Positions 11,313 to 23,047 of a DNA stretch of 64,000 nucleotides are shown piece by piece (the stretch's first letter is position 1; each line of letters starts with the position of its first letter). The stretch is from Trichobilharzia regenti. Its lineage: Eukaryota > Platyhelminthes > Trematoda > Strigeidida > Schistosomatidae. The stretch is taken from positions 55,061,267-55,125,266 of the forward strand of contig OX235270.1 in the NCBI GenBank assembly GCA_944472135.2, read 5' to 3'. The position numbers and the translations under genes were made by a program. The notes beneath the pieces are model-generated. The model worked only from the letters and a program-made list of their open reading frames with translations. It ran no database searches and had not been told where the DNA came from.

Positions 11313-14190
11313 GCATAGATGAATTACATGGAGTATGAGGAATACAAAACAAAACAGGTTATAATTTACAAACATAGAAACAAAATGTACAAATTAACTA
11401 TCTGTAGGTTCATTTATTTATTATAGGGAGCACTGGTATACTATTATCGTCTACCATATAATATTTAGAGCACAATTTATTGACTTCATCAGGATATTCA
11501 TAAGACTTTGAAATTCTGTTTTCAATGTTCAGCACTTTTTCCTTTTTATTCGTAGAACTTTCTAAAGGCCGGGATGACTGCTCAGTTATTTTTAATAGAT
11601 AAATTACGCACTGACTCCAGGGTCAAATACTGAGCAATAACTATTCTCGTTTCACTTTTACTATGCTGGATTTTAAAATTTTCACCATGATCTGTCCTAC
11701 AGTATGATTACCTAACGATAAATAGATGGAAATCTCTGAAATGTTTCTAGTCGAAGTAGTATAGTAGAATCATCTACTATTGTATCTAACTATCTATCCC
11801 ACGAAGTTTCTTTGCCATGATAATTATAAGACTTCATTGGGGTTTGCGGTTGTAAAGCAGCCTATGATGTAAATTACAAGATCAAAGCGATGTAGTTTGT
11901 TAATGACTGATCAAATTAAACTCGACGATTGTAATATTTGTTTTTTAAATTAATTTTCATCACGTCAGTTGAGAAAACCAAAGAGTAACCTTTATCAGTG
12001 CATATGCACGAATGCTATCAGACTCCTAAACAAGCTCATAACCATTCATCTATTATAATTGGTATACAGAAGAGTATTCTCGGATTTCCCGCAAAATACG
12101 CAATACGAGACTATCATGACACATTGGCATGAGTAAGCATTTATCCCCGCACTCTACAAATAATGCCTTTGAATAGTTTACTAATTACCATGAGATTGTT
12201 ATTCAGCCGGAAAACTGTTAGGCAACCAATTTCACTCTACAGTAGTTTTTATCAGCGATTTTATATCTACTGTGTCAATAAAGAAACGTGGAAGTATATA
12301 ACTGGCACCCAAAATAATACTGCCAAAATAAGTTGGCAAATTTGTGAAAAATAAGAGGAAAAACAAAGAACAAGGACTCAACTGAACTATCAGCGGCGAA
12401 CTTTGCACAAAAGGGGATCAATTCAACTTGCGATACTTCAAAACAATGAACTTAAAATCAAGGAAGAAGAATACAGTGATTTTATAATGGACGAAAACAC
12501 AAGTCAGAAAGGACAATTAAATAAGGATTACTTTCAGTACTATGATAATAAAGAAAGGAAATATATCAATGGTGCTAAGAACTACTTCAAGTTATGTCAC
12601 CGACAGTTTCCAAACACTGATTCCTACCCTTCCAAATAAAAACCAGTGGTGGTCTATACCTCGCCAACAGTCAAAGGCTTCATGCTAATTTCTGGTTTGA
12701 CCACATTTAATTACTCTTACAATCGAATTCTATATCAGTTAACACTGCTCGATGCGGAAAGAATTTCATATTCCAGTCGTCCCACTGGACATAACTTCAC
12801 CATCTTATTAATAGACTTCCTCTCCTTAACTAGGATTCCACATAAAATATCATTATTACTCGTCAACACGATACACAGATCAATTTCCTATCCTTAAACT
12901 AATAGTCGGTGCACACCAGTCCTGCAATCTGTATCACAGTTTAAATTGTGTACACCGGTACAATTCCTTATTTCATCTGTTTGTATGCAAATTCGTTACT
13001 TCCGATGGAACTTATCTGCCCAGAAAAGATTTCGCATATACCAGGCTATGATTCATACGTATGGATGAAGCTGATGAGACTGCTTACTCATTTGCCCAGG
13101 TTGAGTTAGGTGGATAGGTATTCCAACTTAGCACCTGCTGTCTACAATTTGAGTGCATAAGCTGAAGAGTTTCATGTTCACATTGTTAATTTAAAACAAC
13201 AGTAAGTCAGACCCATAAACCTATGATTATTTTAGTTAATTACTGAACCAAAGCATTATAATCAATGGTGTGTACGCTGACTAGGAGTTGACGGCAGACG
13301 ATCATAAACATGCTACCAATGAATTTAAAGCTGCGACTTATTATTTTGGGGCACTAGACTTCTCATTGTGATATTGATTTCCACTCAACCTACCAATGTT
13401 CCAAAGTGTAGTGTACAAACATGCACCTCAATTAACGTATTCAGCTTAACACAACAACTTTATTGAAGACAAAACAGCCTAACCGAGAAAATTTGCAAGC
13501 GGAAGACAAATTGTAAATTTAATTAAACTAAGTATAGACTTAGAGGGGTAGTTGGTAGGAGGGTGAAGTAGTTGCAGATGGTAAAAATTCAAAGTAAGAC
13601 CAGTAACAAGCACGAAACTATGAAGTGGAAAAATTCTAATTTAACAGTTCTGCAAATATTTTTTCAACGTTTATCAAAAGCACAGAAAGTCTTTTTCATC
13701 AAAATAATTATACCAGTTGTTCATTTCCTTAAATAGACGGACTGATAGGCACATGATGGAACTTTTGGAGATCACAACATTTTTCAATCAAAAAAAAACT
13801 AATACTAGTTACACCGAGTTACTTAGTTCAATCTTTGATTATTTTTCCTGATAAAGATGCTGTTCTTTCTAATTATAGACTTCTTTTGCAAGTGTCCGAA
13901 GTCTCATTTAACTATATTTTAAACATAAATAACTACAAATCACATAATGCAAGCCATTAAATTAAGGACACAGGGCTAGTCACTATTACCGAATCGGATG
14001 AAAACACCACTAGTGCACTGGACTGAACTGAAGCGAATGTTCACGTAGAACCACACAAAAAATTGCGACAGTTCGAGTTTTCCCATTTCGAAAAGCGTAC
14101 ATACAGTTAGACAACAGAACTGATTTAATTACACTAAACCCAAATGAACGGGAAAAAGAACCACCAGATGAAAACAATGAAGAGTTAAAT
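11313..14190. other. ERG intron, nothing recognised
   Basis: Part of the 6.3-kb intron between the S1 and S2-S3 exons. Frames of 63-83 codons between 12163 and 12897 on the plus strand show no domain. No transposon could be identified. Confidence 0.5.
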
Positions 14191-14199
14191 AACTTGAGA

Positions 14200-15060
14200 G
14201 ATCACGAGGAGTGACAACATTTGCGCCAATGGCAACGATTTCGAGTCAGGTTACCAACAGTCTCCAGTCATTTATTCTTAGCGTCTAAAGAACTCCCTAC
14301 GTCGCTCAAGCATGCAGCCAAAAACTACATGGGTTGATGCTTTTTTCGACTTAACTGTAACTACTTTTCAAAAATAATTCTATATAGGTCAATACTTCTC
14401 ATTGAGGATGGAGATGGCTTAGTATACTTAACATATGCCCTGCCCATCTTAATCAATATCGCTTCACAATCTCATCGATTTGACTTGACTCTCTATCAGT
14501 CTATGTCTAACTTTATTATTAATAATACTATTGCTCCTTTCAACACTAGAATTAAGTATAAACACTTATAATCAGAAACTGTTAGTCTCTTTATATATTT
14601 TGCTTTCAACAGCCACACCCCACAGCTGTAAGTTACGGAGGAGCGGAAAGATGTAAAGTAAACACGTCCTTTGGTGGATAGCCAGATATCCCGCCGGTAT
14701 CAAAGGTGTTACCAGTTGGCGAATGTCAAACGAGTCTTTGTATATATACTGAGATTTCGTCAGTAATCAGACAACTGGGGCTGATGCTAGTCCCTAAGTA
14801 ACAGAAGTAGACAATACGCTCAAACATACTAGTCGGTATCCTACAAGTAAGAAAACGCATGATTTAAACCCAAATATGATAGAGAAGATTTGTATCTCAG
14901 GTGGATGATTCTGATGTGATTGTGTTTTCTGAGCTGGATGGTTAACTTGCAAAGCTTTCATCGCCCTACTAGGCGACATCTTCAGCGCATACACAACCAC
15001 ATCAAAATTAAACCCAAATAAACTGGCAACGAAACAGTCTACATTCCGGCCTGAAAACAT
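14200..15060 (-). mobile_element. Highly decayed LINE remnant (RTE-like)
   Basis: The minus strand shows faint similarity to the C-terminal part of an RTE-type ORF, in the expected order. A stretch around 14940-15000 (DVVVYALKMSPSRAM, then AQKTQ) resembles the region after the catalytic aspartates. At about 14580-14700 a segment resembles the LYGCEVW-type region. At about 14200-14300 there is a LETVGNLTRNRCHWRKC-like end. Many stops and frameshifts are present. Assignment to clade is tentative. Confidence 0.45.
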
Positions 15061-15456
15061 TTAAGTTGTTCAGATGAATTCAAGGGAAGAGTTCGAAAGT
15101 TGATGTGATTGCGTCGCGCCTTTGAGCTGCCAGTGTAACAAAACACAACAGTATTTGGTATAGAAATCGTTTATTTGATGTTTACTCATTTATATTTAAT
15201 GTACATATATAGCGAAATACATATACTTTACATCAAAATCACCATTTGCACATGTTCACCTTACTGTGTTTCACTTGTCTTTTCATGTTTTTTTGTTGTT
15301 TCACAAGGATCTTTCATTTCTCTTCTTGGTCATTTAAAACATCTCTCCGTTATTCCATGTTCTTGAGAAAGACGTCAAACAATATAATACTTAAAAAGTA
15401 AGCGTGTATTTGGAAATGATTGAAGTCACCATTCATTGAGTGTTGTCATCCTGAAA

Positions 15457-15715
15457 TACCGGTTTCGATGGCTTGGACATGTACTACGAATGTCATCCCA
15501 AAGGCTGCCGTAACAGTCACTGTTCGCTAGTCCTGGGACTGGATGGAAAAAGCGGAGGGTCGGTCAGCCAATGGAGTGATGCCATAAGATGAAAGACATT
15601 TATGTTAGGTTAGCATCAGTTACGGTTCCCCAGATAGTTCACATCAGTGTCTCAAAATGTTATCAGATATAGCCAAGAATGGCAGCAATTAGCAAGCATG
15701 CTTTCTTTCCTTTCT
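15457..15715 (+). mobile_element. LINE remnant, RTE-type ORF C terminus
   Basis: The plus strand reads YRFRWLGHVLRMSSQRLP, a stop, then FASPGTGWKKRRVGQPME, a stop, and CHKMKD. This is the conserved C-terminal block of RTE-like elements (RWLGHVLRM … GWKKRRGGQ). Two nonsense changes are visible. It is opposite in orientation to the remnant at 14200-15060, so the two are separate insertions or an inverted pair. Confidence 0.75.
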
Positions 15716-15719
15716 GAAA

Positions 15720-16421
15720 GTAACATGAAGTGATGAATATTGAGTGATCTTGACAAGTATTTTTGTTTACTTTATGAATGACGTCCCTCATTTATTCTGT
15801 CCCTACTTTATATACTGTTTTATTACTTTTGTGGCTCATCTCAGTGTCCAGACTTTACCAAGTTTGTTTTAAATAAAATAAAACTTAAAAGGTCCTACCA
15901 GTAGCACCTACCATACTAGCCCTGACAGACGCCTACATTTTGAACTGCGGAACTCTACTACCAACTTCTAGCATCACTTTCAAAAGCCAGATATACGATA
16001 CTTCATTGTCAGTATACACAAAACTGACTAAATTCATTGATAGACAGAACGAGTCTAAACTAATGTATGCACCAAAGGATTCTACGAAAAATTTACACTT
16101 GAATCTTCTTTTGCATTTGTATAAGCAAAAAGGAATTTACATCTGTAAGCTAATTTAATAAAATTACAGCTGTTCACTGGCAAACATTATCATAATTAAA
16201 CTTTACATTTTCTATCGTACCTACCATTACTATTATTATTCTTGCTACTAGTATCACTGAAAATTAATAGCGTCATTAACTGAGTATTAACAAAGAGAAG
16301 AGGGGAGGTACTGTAAGGTAGGCTCATGTTCGAAGAAAATTGACTACGCATAGAATCAGTAATCAGGCATGTAAAGTGAAAAAATGGGAGCGTTTAAAGT
16401 ATATTTTTCAGCAGTGTACGC

Positions 16422-16468
<47 letters not shown>

Positions 16469-17609
16469 CATGGTAAAGCTATAGTACAGTTGCGACGATC
16501 ATTACGATGACGTACAAAAGTCAGTGTAGTCTATGCTAAAGACCCAAAAAGGATAATTACTGACAATTTGGCCAACAGAATACACAAATGCACAACCAAA
16601 TCTTACATGCACACTCGCTCCACATGTATTTGTTAAAAAAATAATAATAGTAACCAATACTAATTAGTCAGTTGTGCATTCGGTTTTTGAGGTAATTTTT
16701 TTCTTTTTTCCAGTGAAAAATAAATCCAAAATCTTTAGGTAACTGATGAACAACATGGCTTCATAAATAGCTGCCACACATTTTGAATTAGTTGTCTAGA
16801 CGTTGGTAGAACGCTTTAGTGTGTGTCGAATCAACCCTGAGTTCCTGTGGTCATCATCATAAACGTCTTCTTAGAAAAAATGTTTTAATTGAATCAATTA
16901 CAAACACTAGGGCAAATAGATGATGAACAAAACCAGTTTCTAAAATAGATACTGGTCCTTCAGAAAATATGAGCATCATCAGCATTTGTTAAAAATGTCA
17001 CGAATATGGTGAATGAGGCCAGCTGTCGTTTGGCTGGGAGGATTATTGTGTGATGCCGCGCACCAGGCTTTCAACTGGAATTTCGATGGTTATTCATGAA
17101 TGACATGTAGTAGTTGATGTGAACAGGAAGTGAAAGCTTGTGGGCAGTTGGGCAGCCAGTTCAAAGTGATTTCAGAGAGCCGAGTGTAATCGAGATTTGC
17201 TGCTGAAGCAATATGTTCCACTTGCAGACTAAGGAACCAGTACTACTGCTGCTAATAATAATAATTGTAGTAGCAATAGTAATAATAATAATACATTGAC
17301 TCAAGAACTTACTCAATGCCTTTGTAGTCTACTGATAGAATTTCCGGGTTTTTTCACTAATATCTAACGTGCTGCACCCTTTTATTATAGCCCAGAGGTG
17401 AAGTGAAGTTACTAGGTTGGTACAATCGCAAGGGCGATGACAACTGTAAATACTTAACCATATATTAACTCAAGACTATTCGCTTCACGATCAGTTAGTA
17501 TATATTTATTGGTGGTGAAAAACATAAAAATATGTTTATATTGATCACAAATTACAAAGTCGTTAACAGCATGCAGGTGTACAAAGGAAAGAATAGCTTC
17601 ATTACTTAC
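15720..17609. other. ERG intron with (TA)n and TAA-rich stretches
   Basis: No coding similarity. It holds a (TA)n tract at 16424-16465 and TAA-type runs at about 17257-17293 that could be the tail of an unidentified LINE. Confidence 0.5.
16424..16465. repeat. (TA)n microsatellite
   Basis: About 20 uninterrupted TA units in the intron between the S1 and S2-S3 exons. Confidence 0.95.
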
Positions 17610-17813
17610 GGAAATTAATTTTGCATACTTGTTTCCGGTATTCATGAGAAAAACTGTCATATACGGAGTGAAAATGGCAGTGTAAATAATTAGTACCAAA
17701 ATAATCCAATCCCAAACAGCTTTGAAAACACTGTAGTGTTTTAAAGTAAATTTATGCATACGTGGAGACTGGAAACGATGCTCCACATGCAAATCTTCAT
17801 CCATAGAGAGGAA
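17610..17813 (-). CDS. erg: ERG-type K+ channel exon: pre-S1 and S1
   Basis: It encodes [20 protein letters not shown], matching the [20 protein letters not shown] block before S1 of ERG, and then [20 protein letters not shown] with [13 protein letters not shown] as S1. The acceptor AG is at 17814-17815 and the donor GTAAGT at 17604-17609. The 204-nt exon is phase 0 at both ends. It joins …VTEKFAQ of the upstream exon and continues into the Ser-rich S1-S2 loop. The open frame runs on past the donor, but that part is intron. Confidence 0.92.
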
Positions 17814-17815
17814 CT

Positions 17816-18862
17816 TTATATGTGAAAAAGGGACAAAGTATAATCAATGAATTTCGAATAAAACTCAATAAGAAATGTTTCAAACACCGTTACTTGTTAT
17901 AATACAAATGTATCTTATAGCATCAGACTAGTTCAAAAACATGAATTTTATCCTTGGCATAAATACAAACTCAAATCTAATTTATATCCGGTGACAATAA
18001 GTGGACATACATACTTTATTAGGTGGAGTGAGTTAGAAATGGCTGAAGAATTACAGGACAAGCATATTAAAGTATCGCATCCTTACGATATGCATTGGTA
18101 CGTACAAGTGTTTCATAATATTCAAGTACTGAATAGTTTCGTCCAACCACATAACTTATGATAGGAGAGCCTATTATATCTGGAAACTACGTTGAAAAGA
18201 TATTCCCTGTGATCATTACCGAAATAATCAGTGAACGAGATCAGTCGGCGAAAAGCACGCTTGACTCTCATACTTCAACTACAATTTGAGACATTTTAAC
18301 TAATAACGGTGATTAAGTACTGACGAATTCCCTTCCCTTACTTAATCCGTTTGCTCAAATCTTTCTTGATACGTGAGTGCTGCAGACTATATCAGTTTCA
18401 CTTAGGCTATGGATTAGTAGTAGACACCACCATATAAGTCCGATTATTTTTCTTTGTGTTGCTTATCATTTCAACTAGCATTCTTGAGACTAAACCATCG
18501 ATTTTTCCTCTTCCTATTCATATTAATTCCTGGCTATTCAATAAATTTTCTAACCAAAATTTGTAAGTTTCAGTTAATCGGTGGTAGGGGTCGATTTGAC
18601 ATGTGAATTAGCAATTGATGATACGTACAATTTTAATAATAATTTACTTATTAATCAATTACACTTTTCATAAGTTACAACGTAAATTTGCTTAGGTGTA
18701 CACACACGAGTAGAAGCAGACATATCACACAATATCGGAAGCATATGATTAAAAGCTTACAACTAAAGCAGAAGTAAGACTTTAAAATGTCATTAAGTGT
18801 ACCTTACATATCAAAGCACTTTGTTAAGGTTAGTGATCACTGGAATAATAGTGTTAACATAC
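17816..18862. other. ERG intron, nothing recognised
   Basis: A 1.05-kb intron between the linker exon and the S1 exon. No coding or repeat content recognised. Confidence 0.7.
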
Positions 18863-19275
18863 TTGAGCGAATTTTTCAGTAACAGATGACTTTGGAGGTT
18901 CTGCATGGCTACTCAATACCAACTGAAGAGCCTCAGACTCTTCACTGGCTGGATGCAAGTGGCGACTCCTTGTAGAACTGTGTATCATTTCAGGATTTTC
19001 GTCTTCATTGTGGCTTCTATACCAAGTAGCCGGTCTATGCTTTGATTTTTCAAGACGTTGAGGATTGCCTTGTCGACTTTCTGATAAATCCACCTTTGAT
19101 TGCATCAATCCCCTAGGAGATACATCACTCTGATCCTTAGGTAGAAAGAGAGAAACTGGACGACACCCTTTTGACTGGACAGATACACATTCAGCATTGC
19201 AATCTTCAATAAACTGGGTTTTCTCATTTGTTGACAAAGTTTGGGGGCAAGCTAGTGTTTCTGTAGGACCAGAGT
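18863..19275 (-). CDS. erg: ERG-type K+ channel exon: linker between PAS and S1
   Basis: About 137 codons of mostly polar, low-complexity cytoplasmic linker (DSGPTETLACPQ… to …EPPKSSVTEKFAQ). Only the last dozen residues resemble ERG (VTEKVTQ before the S1 exon). The acceptor AG follows a pyrimidine-rich stretch at 19276-19277 and the donor GTATGT is at 18857-18862. It starts with two bases that complete a GAC codon begun by the G ending the 90-nt exon, and it ends in phase 0. The linker is the variable part of KCNH channels, so identification rests on position, splice phase and the conserved end. Confidence 0.82.
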
Positions 19276-19277
19276 CT

Positions 19278-20330
19278 TTGTAAAATGAAAATGTAAACAA
19301 AAATAAATTGAAATTGTCTGGGTACTTTTTATTTGTAACTTGCATAATTCTCCCATTTCGCAAAATAGCGGTTTGCGTTAAGTCATTACTTTGAGTGAGA
19401 CAAATGTTAGCTACAAGATGACTTTATAATAATCGAGTTTTTATTCCTCATATTTTGAAATCAATCTAGTATATAATTACTAACCGAATTGCGTGACTAC
19501 TCCGGTTGGAATTTGTACAGAGTTCTGATTCCGTGGCCCAATATCACCACATAGCTAATGATTTCACACTATTTAAATGCAGTATGGTGAAAGTGTTTTG
19601 GTCACTTTATTATTATTACAGAAATTACAGAAGATATGCTCGTCTCTTTTACAAACACGTTGGACGATACCAAACTTGAAAGTAATAGTAGACGAGTCTA
19701 TTTGTTTTTACTGTTTTCTCCAATTACTGTGGCATTTTGTTAATGGTGTTTTTGTAGTCGCCACCATCGTCTTTAAGGTACACTCAGCTGAAAACTACCA
19801 ACATTACCAAATAATATTATGTTCGTTGCTTCCACTAATAATTATATCAGGTTATATTAAATACCGTTCATAAATGCCTACTGAAGTTAGGAAACCCTAT
19901 AATATCGAGAAGAAAAAATGAAGCTTTGCGTACTAATTAGCCTGGGAACAAGTATGTAATTCAAGTGACTCGCTAATCTTCTTCCTCGTGAAAATTTGAA
20001 TCCAAATCGGAGGTACATCAGAATAAAGGTCGTCCATGTTTCTGCAAGTAATTAGGAAGATATTCAAGTCACTTATTTCAGCCACCTACACCGATACGGG
20101 TACTTGCATGTTTAATTTACATTATATGGTCTATACTGGCTAAGTATTGACAGAGAGTTATGAACCAAGGTCTGGTGGTCAGCATAATAAAAACTCATTG
20201 TCAGGGTAATTTTAACTACACATTCACTCTCTATATCTTTGTACAAAAAAGTTATTTTGTAACATAAGGAATGCGAATTATTCCGCGGTGTACAATACTC
20301 ATACGGTTTTAAAAGTCTGAAAAGGCTTAC
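19278..20330. other. ERG intron holding the left breakpoint of the tandem duplication
   Basis: No exon was recognised. The first 460 bases are unique. From 19741 on, the sequence recurs at 37761, so the left edge of the duplicated 18-kb unit lies inside this intron. Confidence 0.75.
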
Positions 20331-20420
20331 CTCCAGCAATAGGATTTAGTTTTAAATCAGATGTATCACTTCTTCTATCTTTAAAGTGTCTTCTGAAATC
20401 CATAACAGGTTTAGACGACT
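20331..20420 (-). CDS. erg: ERG-type K+ channel exon after PAS (90 nt), unit 1 copy
   Basis: It encodes SSKPVMDFRRHFKDRRSDTS and ends NPIAG. The acceptor AG is at 20421-20422 and the donor GTAAGC at 20325-20330. The exon is exactly 90 nt with phase-1 introns on both sides: its first two bases finish a codon and its last base starts the Asp codon of the linker exon. No ERG-specific motif is present. It is placed by splice signals, phase and its position between the PAS and linker exons. An identical copy lies at 38351-38440. Confidence 0.82.
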
Positions 20421-20582
20421 CTGAAAATGTAAGTACAATAATTACGAGTACTTGGAGCATTTGAACGACTGCCAGTCTTCGGCATATGATTAGGACTTCT
20501 GTTTACGCGGAACGACTTAAGCTGCCACCTTGTGTATAGACTCGGCCCTTAATAAAACAGTCAGGTCAGTTTAGCACACTAC

Positions 20583-20969
20583 TTTTGTTAATATGAGATG
20601 TCTGCGCATCACTGACTTCCTCTCTGAAGAAAAGCAAATATAGGGGTAATCCACCATTTTCATCGCGAACAGGCGTTACGACAATGCGGAAAGATATGAC
20701 ACAATCTAAAAGTAGCCAAATAAAGGAAATGAACCTACTGTCTCTGGAATACAGGTTCATGCATATTTCTGTCTCATTAGGTTGATTAAGAGAAGCCAGA
20801 AGTGCTTCCATAGATCCAGGAGTGGTTTCAGGACCGTAAAACACAGACAAGGCGGAAGACTTGAACATAAGTTGGCCTTTTGTGTATCGAAGAAGATCAC
20901 AGAGCCCATCACTACAGTATATAATTGGTCTGGATGGCAAAGAGGCGTTTGCTACGATGAAGTTTTCAT
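20583..20969 (-). CDS. erg: ERG-type K+ channel exon: N-terminal PAS domain, unit 1 copy
   Basis: It encodes the PAS domain that sits on the cyclic-nucleotide-binding domain and slows ERG deactivation. It starts ENFIVANASLPSRPIIYCSD, matching the KFIIANAR…VIYCNDGFC start of the ERG PAS core. GLCDLLRYTKGQLM, FYGPETTP, EICMNLYSRD and VVTPVRDENGGLPLYLLFF then follow the PAS order. The acceptor AG (20970-20971) is clear. The donor is inferred at GTAGTG (20577-20582) because it alone keeps the phase-1 join to the 90-nt exon. The 387-nt exon is a multiple of three. There are roughly ten extra residues around FISFIWLLLDCVISFRI compared with vertebrate ERG. The first coding exon (PAS cap) was not found. 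Confidence 0.88.
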
Positions 20970-20971
20970 CT

Positions 20972-21468
20972 TTAGGGTGGATAAGAAAAATAAAGTGAAC
21001 TTACATTGCGAATCAAAGTTCCTGATAAGAGTGACGATGTAAGTGTTGTGTGGTGCAATGTGACCTCTTTTAATCGGCATAGTTGCAAACCAATAAAGGT
21101 TTGAAACTACGACTTGAGGCTCTCAACCCAAGCGTGTTCCCCTCCAATTCAGAATAGGCGCTCCATCTACAACCTTCAGAATTGCAGTGACATAAGCATT
21201 CTAAATTGACTTGAAGAAAGAATAATGTTTATATACACTGAAGCTGTTTTTCACTTTCAGATAGAAATTTTCCGATGCATAACTGCTTTTCATGCCTCTT
21301 CTATCTCATCATAGGAAATTCCGATATTTATGTTAATAATCAAAAAGCCCTACAAAACTGGGTTGCTTACTAATTCCATAGTCATCCATCTGAATCCATG
21401 AAACTTACATTTTAATGTTTCATGAGTAACTAGCAATCGTCTATTAGTATTTTGAAAAGAGGTGTAGA
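20972..21468. other. ERG intron, unit 1, nothing recognised
   Basis: About 500 bases of intron between the PAS exon and the inserted BEL/Pao element. No exon was recognised. Confidence 0.6.
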
Positions 21469-21775
21469 TGTTGTTGAAGATTGAACGATCAATTCATGGT
21501 TGTTTGCTCAAACCCAACTTCCCCAATTTTCGCGGAGGCATCAATACACCAGTCATCGTCTCATCGGTCGCTGTTCAGAAAGAAGTCAGCAGAAAACCGT
21601 CAGAAACCCTAGTTGTAAGATTGTTTATATGTTGGTGTTACAATAAAGAATCATCGAGTCGCCAATTGGTGTTTTGGTTTTTGCGTCCGTTAGTACTAAG
21701 CGTTTCTGAGAAACTTCAGGGAACAGCGTGAGCCCGAGTGCAGCAAGAGCTGGGCATTAACGGTTTACGAGACTT
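21469..21775 (+). mobile_element. BEL/Pao 5' LTR, unit 1
   Basis: The same ~310-bp sequence recurs, inverted, at 31545-31858 and, more diverged, at 36626-36973 and 29345-29690. In the better preserved copies it begins TGTCAATG and follows a purine-rich tract, as an LTR should. An AATAAA signal lies at about 21662. This copy has lost the first few bases. The right edge is set by where the copies stop matching (GAGAC…TGG). Confidence 0.8.
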
Positions 21776-21931
21776 GGCTGGCAGTTTCTGACGGTACAAC
21801 GTCAGATTTTAAACGGTTTTGAACAGTTGTCACGACTTTGGATAGTCACCGTTCATCTTTCCTGGTGCCGGTCAAGTCCTCTTTGAACAAGCAATATCTG
21901 GAACATTTTTGGAATTTGCTCAAGTTCAACA
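21776..21931 (+). mobile_element. BEL/Pao leader between LTR and gag, unit 1
   Basis: About 155 bases from the LTR edge to the gag start. A primer-binding site should be at the left end, but I cannot name the tRNA. Confidence 0.5.
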
Positions 21932-23047
21932 ATGCCTGGGTCAAAGAAGGGACAGAGTATCTTGGATGCAAACAGGAAAGAAAGTCATGTTGACTTGTCC
22001 GTTAATTATAACGATGTGTCTGATGTTAAGCATGACATGGTTGATGTTATTGTTTCGCCGTTCAGGGATAATAGGAATATCAAACTCCCTAAATTTGAAC
22101 CACGGTGTTTCGATGGAAACCCGGCTGATTATTTACCATTTGTAAAGGAGTTTGAGATCTTGCTGAGTAGTTTTTTATTAAGTGATGAATTGAAATTGAT
22201 GTATTTGACGAGGTATTGCACTGGAGATGCTGCAAGAGCTATACAGTGCTGTAAGTTTATGAAGCCAAAAGAGGGCTACGATGAGGCTATGAGCATATTA
22301 CGTCAAAGGTTTGGAAGACCTTCGATGATTGCAGGGAAATTATTCGAGGCTGTTAAGGGTAATGGTGGTCAATTACAGGATGACTCCCAGGCACTCACTG
22401 AGTTTTTAGATAATTTGCTAATTTACAAGAATGGAATGATTTCGATGAATCACATGAGTGATCTCAACTCGAGTTTTATACTAGAAGTAATAGCAAGACG
22501 CCTACCTACTCAACTGCAAAGGAAGTGGGTGAAGATAAGCTCTCGTATGGAGGATGAGGGTATCGAGCCAAAATTTGATGATATCCTGAAACTGGTAAAC
22601 GATAGTGTCAATCAGTCTATGAGCAAGTTTGCCAGTCTATTGCATCTCACCCCTAGAATAGAGCAGTCTGAGAGCAAAATGCAATCGTTGATGACGAAAG
22701 GGCCTCAGAGCGGTGGATATCGAGAAGGCTTCATGATGTCTAGTAATGCATATAAACCTAATGAGTGTAACAGGTTTCGTAGTACATCCTCAACAGATGA
22801 GTTACAAGATGCAAGACAAGCACGGTTGTGTTTTACACGTTTGCGAGAGGTGCATACAAAGGTGAACTGTGAACCAGTGAGTGAGTTCAGTGATAAGCTC
22901 AATGTAAACTCCAGGTCTGACTCTGAGTTGTGTGACGATGACGGTGTGGTCAAGAAGTCTGTAGTTGCAACTGGTAAGCCATTGTTGAATGGTATGCCAA
23001 AGAAGAGAGTTAGAGTGTCAGAGTCCAGTTCTAACCCCATAAGCTAA
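21932..23047 (+). CDS. BEL/Pao gag-like protein (371 codons), unit 1
   Basis: Residues 50-205 follow the DUF1759 pattern of Pao/BEL gag: LPKFEPRCFDGNPADYLPF, then GDAARAIQ, then AMSILRQRFGRPSMIAGKLF, then ARRLPTQLQRKWV. At residues 300-313 there is a CCHC zinc knuckle (C-x2-C-x4-H-x4-C) with the second Cys replaced by Arg303. The start ATG follows the leader. The TAA at 23045 does not end similarity of frame: the same frame stays open to 23458. The unit 2 copy differs by two residues, Asn144Ser and Ile211Asn. It comes from an LTR retrotransposon and is not a host gene. No protease or reverse transcriptase follows. Confidence 0.88.
   Translation: MPGSKKGQSILDANRKESHVDLSVNYNDVSDVKHDMVDVIVSPFRDNRNIKLPKFEPRCFDGNPADYLPFVKEFEILLSSFLLSDELKLMYLTRYCTGDAARAIQCCKFMKPKEGYDEAMSILRQRFGRPSMIAGKLFEAVKGNGGQLQDDSQALTEFLDNLLIYKNGMISMNHMSDLNSSFILEVIARRLPTQLQRKWVKISSRMEDEGIEPKFDDILKLVNDSVNQSMSKFASLLHLTPRIEQSESKMQSLMTKGPQSGGYREGFMMSSNAYKPNECNRFRSTSSTDELQDARQARLCFTRLREVHTKVNCEPVSEFSDKLNVNSRSDSELCDDDGVVKKSVVATGKPLLNGMPKKRVRVSESSSNPIS

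Noticed and set aside
12163..12897. Three plus-strand frames of 63-83 codons
   Set aside because: Inside a long ERG intron, no domain, no shared codon bias and no splice context; chance frames in A/T-rich sequence.
20112..20339. 75-codon minus-strand frame beginning MLEVSLFR, also at 38132
   Set aside because: It starts in the 90-nt ERG exon's donor region and runs through the intron. The GTAAGC donor at 20325 cuts it off, and it has no domain.
20782..21042. 86-codon plus-strand frame opposite the PAS exon
   Set aside because: Antisense shadow of the PAS exon, which has clear family similarity and splice sites on the minus strand.
21468..21731. 87-codon frame over the BEL LTR, recurring at 39488, 31592 and 49588
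   Set aside because: It is repeated only because the LTR is repeated. It contains the AATAAA signal and has no domain.
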